Both the position numbers and the translations under genes were made by a program. A DNA stretch of 54,946 nucleotides from Caldifarciminota bacterium. Lineage in GTDB: Bacteria > Hydrothermota > UBA3073 > JACQXS01 > JAGMCI01. A model generated the notes under the pieces. That model saw nothing but the letters and a program-made list of their open reading frames with translations. It was not told the DNA's origin and searched no databases. Shown here in pieces: positions 50,968-54,946 of the stretch. The DNA lies in NCBI GenBank assembly GCA_023129325.1, contig JAGMCI010000010.1:1-54946 (forward strand), read 5' to 3'. Each line of letters starts with the position of its first letter. Position 1 is the stretch's first letter.

Positions 50968-52062
50968 TCACCTCCATATAAATATTAAAGCCAAAGGTAT
51001 AAGATAAAATATAATTATAATGTAAATAATGACATATTTCCTTGACATAGCTGCCCTCCTGCCAAGCTCCTTCGCAAGTCCAATAGGAATCCAGCGAAGT
51101 GGGTAAAATATACAACTCCCAATACAATTAAAAATAAGATGGCAAAAAGCAACTGTTAAAGCTATAGGATTGACAGTAGCTAAAGATGCAAGAATTGCAG
51201 TCATTGTAGTGCCAATATTTGCACCTAAAAAATATGGGAAAATCTTGTCCATTATAATAATCCCAGCTCCAATTAAGGGCACCATAAGTGATGTGGTTAC
51301 TGAACTGCTTTGAACAATCGCTGTGAGAATTATCCCTACAAGAAAAGCTCTAAAGGGTCTATTAAAAATAAATTCATTGAGATATCTTTCTGCCTTTGTT
51401 GCTACCAGTCCTCTCATCAGCTTGGTAATGAATATCAGGGAAGTAAAGAGTATAATTAAAGCTAATACTAACATTACTGTCGGTTGATAGAAAGAGATAA
51501 ATGTAAAAAATTTTACAACAGGCGTAGCTGCCACTTTTAGAGGATTCATAATATGAATTCCACCTATCCGAAGAAAGCCATGAGTTAAAGGAGAAGCTAT
51601 TTTTTCAAGAATGTGAAACTTTATTTGAAGAGGAAATAAAACTATAACTGATAAAATATTAAATAAATCGTGGCAAACCGCACCCGAGAAAGCCCTTTGA
51701 AACTCCCGTGGTCTGTGAATATGCGCAAGAGAAACCATAGTGTTTGTAACTGTAGTTCCAATATTAGCTCCTAAAATAATAGGAATAGCATTAGTGAGAG
51801 TCATGCTCCCGCCAGCAACAAGTCCTACAACAATGCAAGTAGTGCCAGAGGAACTTTGAAGTATAGAAGTAGCAAGTATGCCAGCAAAAAGTCCAACAAA
51901 TGGATTAGTCGTGCTCGCAATTAACGCCTCCGCAAATCCCTTCCCAAAAAGCTTAAACGCACCCCCCATTAATTGAATGCTTACAAGAAAAGAGTAAATT
52001 AAAAATAAAAGAAAAAGAACCTTAAATAAAATATCCCTTTTTCTAATGGTTTCCTTTTTCAT
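50968..52062 (-). CDS. Na/Pi cotransporter family protein
   Basis: 364 residues from ATG 52062. A GTG start at 52101 lies in repeat DNA and is rejected. Two inverted repeats each carry the QSSS signature (ATSILQSSSGTTCIVVG and TAIVQSSSVTTSLMVPL). About nine membrane helices. It imports phosphate with sodium across the inner membrane. The PhoU domain, often fused at the C-terminus, is a separate gene here. Confidence 0.94.
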   Translation of the reverse strand: MKKETIRKRDILFKVLFLLFLIYSFLVSIQLMGGAFKLFGKGFAEALIASTTNPFVGLFAGILATSILQSSSGTTCIVVGLVAGGSMTLTNAIPIILGANIGTTVTNTMVSLAHIHRPREFQRAFSGAVCHDLFNILSVIVLFPLQIKFHILEKIASPLTHGFLRIGGIHIMNPLKVAATPVVKFFTFISFYQPTVMLVLALIILFTSLIFITKLMRGLVATKAERYLNEFIFNRPFRAFLVGIILTAIVQSSSVTTSLMVPLIGAGIIIMDKIFPYFLGANIGTTMTAILASLATVNPIALTVAFCHLIFNCIGSCIFYPLRWIPIGLAKELGRRAAMSRKYVIIYIIIIFYLIPLALIFIWR

Positions 52063-52084
52063 ACCCTCTATTTTATTATTAAAA

Positions 52085-52142
52085 TCATTATCCGCGTTCA
52101 CCCACTCTTACGGGGTTTATCAGCGTCTATTTACGGTCTCAA
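52085..52142. repeat. Degenerate copy of the AACCGCAGAT-type repeat
   Basis: The right end reads tcagcgtctatttacggtct, about four mismatches from the right end of the 97-bp mini-element. The left end is decayed (tatccgcgttcaccc). Confidence 0.5.
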
Positions 52143-52173
52143 AATAAGTTCGTGTTTATGAAAAAGACACTTT

Positions 52174-52809
52174 TCACTTCCTAATCCTTCTTAAACCAAT
52201 CCCGTAAATAATCCCTATTATCTGAAACTTGTCTCTCTCGGAAATTATGATAGGCTCATAATTCGGATTCACAAATTGTAAAATTATACGCCCCTTCCTT
52301 CTTAAAAATCTTACTATCAAAGGCTCGTCATTTACTCTCACAGCTATAATATCTCTGTTCTTAGCTTTTGTTTCTGAAATAATTATCACATAATCCCCAT
52401 CCTCAAACATCGGACTCATAGAATCACCAAATACCTTAATCCCAAAAATGCTTTTGCCTTTCAAAATATTACCCGGAATATAAATCCAGTCTCTAATCAT
52501 CTTCTTTGTGATGTAAATAGGATATTTAGTAGGAATATTATTGAGAATAGGCACTGGAATGGAAATCCTGGAAAAAGTAGGCTCAAAACTAATCGTCTCT
52601 TGTGCTAATAAGTCAGATAACGGAACCCCAAGCGCATAAGCAAATCTTTGAATATCATCCTGTGTCAAGGGACGAAGTCCCTTCATCTTTAAAGATATAG
52701 CCGCATTAGAAAAACCACTCCTTAAAGCAAGTATACTCCAGTTCCAACCCCTTAATTTTAATAATGCTCTTATCTTAAACTTTATCTTCTCCCTATCACT
52801 CTTTTCCAT
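52174..52809 (-). CDS. HTH regulator with S24 (LexA-type) domain lacking the catalytic Lys
   Basis: 211 residues from ATG 52809. A GTG start at 52842 lies inside the end of the mobile element and is rejected. A helix-turn-helix is at about 5-65 (WSILALRSGFSNAAISLKMK). The S24 fold at about 105-205 keeps the serine motif FGDSMSPMFEDGDYVII. At the position of the catalytic lysine of LexA (TVKRL) it has IVRFL, so Lys is replaced by Arg. I also see no Ala-Gly cleavage site. It may be a non-cleaving ligand-responsive repressor. Confidence 0.85.
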   Translation of the reverse strand: MEKSDREKIKFKIRALLKLRGWNWSILALRSGFSNAAISLKMKGLRPLTQDDIQRFAYALGVPLSDLLAQETISFEPTFSRISIPVPILNNIPTKYPIYITKKMIRDWIYIPGNILKGKSIFGIKVFGDSMSPMFEDGDYVIIISETKAKNRDIIAVRVNDEPLIVRFLRRKGRIILQFVNPNYEPIIISERDKFQIIGIIYGIGLRRIRK

Positions 52810-52828
52810 ATTCCTTAATTTTTCAAGA

Positions 52829-53252
52829 AACCGCAGATACACACAGATAAACGCAAATAATTAAAACTCATTGACTAATCTCTTTATTTCTAATTTAGGA
52901 TGCGCAAAGCTTAATATCAGTCCCAATTTTAATCCTGTAGCTTTCAAATAATTTAGGAGTTGGGCTTCGTGAATTTCATCTATACACTTTGCTGCCTTTA
53001 TCTCTATAATTATTTTATCTTCTGCTAAAATATCTGCTATATAATCCCCTACAGTTTCGCCTCTATAATGAACCTTAATAGGTGCTTGCTGAATAATTTC
53101 AAGTCCAGCTTTCTTGAGTTCTATAACTAACGCATTTTCATACACCTTTTCTAAAAATCCGCATCCTAAATTATTATGAACCTGGAAAGCACATCCGATA
53201 ATTTTTTCTGATATTTCATTTAATCTGCGTCTATCTGCGTTCATCTGCGGTT
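52829..53252 (-). mobile_element. 424-bp GxxExxY cassette, copy B
   Basis: Ends AACCGCAGAT (52829-52838) and ATCTGCGGTT (53243-53252) are perfect. The length equals that of copy A. Orientation is opposite to copy A. It abuts the S24 regulator: the ATG of that gene is 20 bp from the element end. Confidence 0.75.
52861..53244 (-). CDS. GxxExxY protein (PD-(D/E)XK nuclease-like), copy B
   Basis: 127 residues: motif CGFLEKVYENAL and nuclease-like core GDYIADILAEDKIIIEIKAA. It is about 84 percent identical to copy A by eye, with no gaps. Start and stop sit within or next to the terminal repeats, exactly as in copy A. Confidence 0.85.
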   Translation of the reverse strand: MNADRRRLNEISEKIIGCAFQVHNNLGCGFLEKVYENALVIELKKAGLEIIQQAPIKVHYRGETVGDYIADILAEDKIIIEIKAAKCIDEIHEAQLLNYLKATGLKLGLILSFAHPKLEIKRLVNEF

Positions 53253-53308
53253 ACATTCATTATTTGAATTTCGATTTGTCATTTTGATATTATTTTTATA
53301 GCACCTTT

Positions 53309-53935
53309 TTAACCTATTGTCAAAGAAAATCTCTCTCTTGAAAGAAAAATTTGACAATATCCCCCAGAATCCCCTAATCCCTCAATAAGTCCATTTATAG
53401 TCTTGTTTAATACAGGATGTATTAAATTAGGTGCAATCTCAGAAAGCGGTAAAAGAACAAATTTCCTCTCGTGAACCCTCGGATGAGGAATTATAAGCTC
53501 GGCTTCTCTTCTTGCCTGCCTGCTGGTAGGTAAAATAAGATTATTATAAAATAATATGTCAATATCTATAATCCTTGGCCCAAATTTTATGGTGCCGTCG
53601 GGAGTCTTCCGAGTGCCGTCGGGAGTTACCTCCCGACGGAAAAGGCCAAATTTCTTTCCCCTCCTCCTCCCCATCCCTTTCTCAATTTCAGATATTTTCT
53701 CAAGTAATTCAAAAGCAGAGTAGCGCGTCCCGATAAATCGGGACGCTTGCCAATTAAATAATATTACAGAGTTTAAAAAAAATGGTTGAGGCAGGTATCC
53801 CCACGGCTCAGTCTCCCATATAGAACTCACAGCTTTTATCTTTCCAAAAGCCGATAACTTTTTAATTGCCTGTTTTATATTCTCAAGCCTATCCCCAAGA
53901 TTTGAACCTATCCCTAAATATACCAAATTATCCAT
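53309..53935 (-). CDS. folK: HPPK (2-amino-4-hydroxy-6-hydroxymethyldihydropteridine pyrophosphokinase) with three insertions
   Basis: 208 residues against a usual 160 or so. The N-terminal YLGIGSNLGDRLENIKQAI, SSIWETEPWG, FLNSVILF, the catalytic RIIDIDILFYNN and IPHPRVHERKFVLLPL-type end are all present. Three extra segments interrupt the normal order. ASRFIGTRYSA sits after VILFN. LFRREVTPDGTRKTPDGTI sits before KFGPRIID. SRQARREA sits before ELIIPHP. Each is encoded by a distinct palindromic element. It makes a folate precursor, so it is probably essential and the insertions must be tolerated. Confidence 0.93.
   Translation of the reverse strand: MDNLVYLGIGSNLGDRLENIKQAIKKLSAFGKIKAVSSIWETEPWGYLPQPFFLNSVILFNWQASRFIGTRYSAFELLEKISEIEKGMGRRRGKKFGLFRREVTPDGTRKTPDGTIKFGPRIIDIDILFYNNLILPTSRQARREAELIIPHPRVHERKFVLLPLSEIAPNLIHPVLNKTINGLIEGLGDSGGYCQIFLSRERFSLTIG
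53512..53531. repeat. Palindromic element 3 within folK
   Basis: ttgcctgcctgctggtaggt is similar to the core of the 50-bp island repeats at 17386, 18517 and 20296. Encodes SRQARR on the minus strand. Confidence 0.6.
53595..53639. repeat. Palindromic element 2 within folK
   Basis: CCGTCGGGAG occurs twice (53595-53604 and 53616-53625), followed by its complement CTCCCGACGG (53630-53639). The last two form a 10-bp stem with a 4-nt loop. Confidence 0.85.
53725..53746. repeat. Palindromic element 1 within folK
   Basis: Arms GCGTCCCGAT and ATCGGGACGC (10 bp, perfect) around AA. The same motif lies in intergenic DNA at 152-167. Confidence 0.85.
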
Positions 53936-53961
53936 CTAAAAACATCAGCACATATTCTTCT

Positions 53962-54110
53962 AACTTCTGACTTCCCACTTCCTACTTCCCACTTCTGACT
54001 TCTCACTTCCCACTTCCTACTTCCCACTTCTGACTTCTCACTTCCTACTTCCTACTTCTGACTTCTCACTTCCTACTTCCCACTTCCTACTTCCCACTTC
54101 TCACTTCTGT
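53962..54110. repeat. 7-bp tandem array (ACTTCNN, about 21 units)
   Basis: Units such as acttctg, acttccc, acttcct and acttctc follow one another with a strict 7-bp period. Position 1-5 is constant and 6-7 vary. No gene is here. Confidence 0.85.
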
Positions 54111-54177
54111 ATTCTGTTCCTTCTGTGTCATGCTAAATCTCTTTCAATCCCTGTTAATTTTATTTCCTATTTTGTAG

Positions 54178-54234
54178 AGCCCATTAACTAATTAACTATT
54201 TAACTAATTAACCATTTAACTATTTAACCAATTA
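54178..54234. repeat. TTAACTAA-type low-complexity repeat
   Basis: attaactaattaactattta and onward: degenerate short units without coding sense. It runs into the end of the Nudix gene. Confidence 0.55.
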
Positions 54235-54679
54235 TTTCTTTGTGCCTTCTGCGGTTAATACATTTATTAAGCGTTTCTTTTAATTCAGGCACAGTAGAAT
54301 AATTTGATAACTCACGAGGAAAAATCCATTTGCTCTCAGTATGTTCCCAGTTAATACGAATCTTATCCGGATTATTTATATGAAAAAGATAGGAATGAAT
54401 AATCCATTTCCTCTTAAGTCGTTCATCTAATATTTCAAACGGCTTGCCCTTTCTTATAAGCTTAATGTCTGATTTTCTCAACCCAGTCTCTTCTCTTATT
54501 TCTTTAAGAGCTTGTTTATCAGGCGTGGTCTCAACATACCCACTCACCCCCGCCCATTTTCCTTGATAAGTACCAACTTTCTCACTCCTCTTAAGAATTA
54601 AAATCTTGCCCCCGAATTCAAGGAAACAAGTAACTACCTCCTTAATCTCAAATCTGCCCTGCTGAAATTGTTTCAACAT
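54224..54679 (-). CDS. Nudix hydrolase
   Basis: 151 residues. The fold is recognised from VVTCFLEFGGKILILKRSEK and the partial Nudix box VETTPDKQALKEIREETGL. The box keeps the EExG-type metal residues (REETGL) but lacks the leading Gly and first Glu in the usual register, so it may be a divergent subfamily. Both ends are repeat-encoded: MLKQFQQG shares DNA with the 'gatgctgaaacaatcctgaa' repeat, and the C-terminal NRRRHKEIIG is read from an 'accgcagaaggcacaaag' repeat. The substrate is unknown. Confidence 0.8.
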   Translation of the reverse strand: MLKQFQQGRFEIKEVVTCFLEFGGKILILKRSEKVGTYQGKWAGVSGYVETTPDKQALKEIREETGLRKSDIKLIRKGKPFEILDERLKRKWIIHSYLFHINNPDKIRINWEHTESKWIFPRELSNYSTVPELKETLNKCINRRRHKEIIG

Positions 54680-54946
54680 CTCTTAACCCTACCTGTCATC
54701 CTGAACAATGTCATCCTGAACTTGTTTCAGGATTGTTTCAGGATTGTTTCAGCATCTCTTAACCCCCCTTTTAGAAATACTTACCTATTACTGCTCAAAT
54801 ATACCATAAAATCACTCACTGTCAATAAAATCTTTCTGATAATCTCTATGGAGTGCAAAACTTGTCCCGAATTTATTTCGGGAAACGATGTTTTTGCGAG
54901 CAAACTTGTCATTCTGAACAATGTCATTCTGAACAATGTCATCCTG
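54680..54946. other. Repeat-rich window end without a gene
   Basis: Contains tandem 'gtcatcctgaac' and 'aggattgtttc' units at about 54690-54750. A TCCCGAA/TTCGGGA hairpin lies near 54861-54881 inside a 'ggagtgcaaaa' repeat. Three 'gaacaatgtcat' units run to the edge. No open frame is supported. Confidence 0.65.

Noticed and set aside
51055-51110. Palindromic insert in the Na/Pi transporter gene
   Set aside because: The encoded residues RWIPIGLAKELGRRAAMS fit a normal basic C-terminal loop, and no clear inverted repeat is present.
52063-52101. GTG start for the Na/Pi transporter
   Set aside because: It lies in a degenerate repeat; the ATG at 52062 precedes a normal N-terminus.
52810-52842. 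GTG start giving the S24 regulator an 11-residue extension
   Set aside because: The codons lie in the terminal repeat of the GxxExxY element; ATG 52809 is a better start.

Overview
The window is AT-rich (roughly one third G+C by eye) and reads as a chromosomal segment of an uncultured, probably diderm bacterium. The diderm inference rests on a beta-barrel-like protein ending in Phe, a lipoprotein with a lipobox, a Wzz-like chain-length protein and peptidoglycan genes. The gene set (alternative GlmU-like enzyme, a DUF6754-type membrane operon, split Na/Pi transporter and PhoU, a PgpH/YbeY/PhoH cluster) and the many short intergenic repeats would suit a lineage such as candidate division WOR-3 or a neighbour. 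That placement is a guess; 16S rRNA is not present.

Layout. 1-1.9 kb: repeat-rich leader, a beta-barrel-like protein and a site-2 protease family protein. 1.9-5.2 kb (minus): four tightly coupled membrane genes of unknown function. 5.2-9.7 kb (minus): a GDP-sugar dehydratase/reductase, a metallophosphoesterase, nusB, and ribE-ribBA-ribH. 9.8-15.7 kb (plus): ftsK, a GlmU-like enzyme, UDP-glucose dehydrogenase and UDP-glucuronate decarboxylase. 15.8-28.6 kb: an accessory/defence island with a macrodomain protein, two RadC proteins, an HTH-nucleotidyltransferase/HEPN toxin-antitoxin pair, a Fic protein, and a type I restriction system with an extra membrane protein inside its operon. The island also holds several gene stumps that end in repeats. 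28.6-41.4 kb: a GxxExxY cassette, then housekeeping genes (pseudouridine synthase, transglutaminase, nadD, MATE, aminotransferases, methyltransferase, Nudix, a tiny MetS-like protein, cysS, guaB, initiator tRNA, purC). 41.4-54.9 kb (minus): murB, a Wzz-like protein, two DUF21/CBS proteins, ybeY, pgpH, phoH, LysM and lipoprotein genes, phoU and Na/Pi transporter, an S24-type regulator, a second GxxExxY cassette, folK and a Nudix protein.

Three signals stand out. (1) Short GC-rich palindromic elements sit in frame inside at least ten protein-coding genes, three of them inside folK alone, resembling the logic of Rickettsia palindromic elements. (2) Two elements of identical length (424 bp) carry a GxxExxY (PD-(D/E)XK-like) gene between 10-bp perfect terminal inverted repeats, and a 97-bp mini-element with the same termini lies elsewhere; this looks like a tiny transposon-like or homing system with a MITE-like derivative. 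(3) Strong -35/-10 promoters lie so close to start codons that the primary mRNAs should be leaderless; the tRNA promoter, with the same geometry, gives an internal ruler. Repeats also supply start codons, stop codons, C-terminal tails and even a signal-peptide core.
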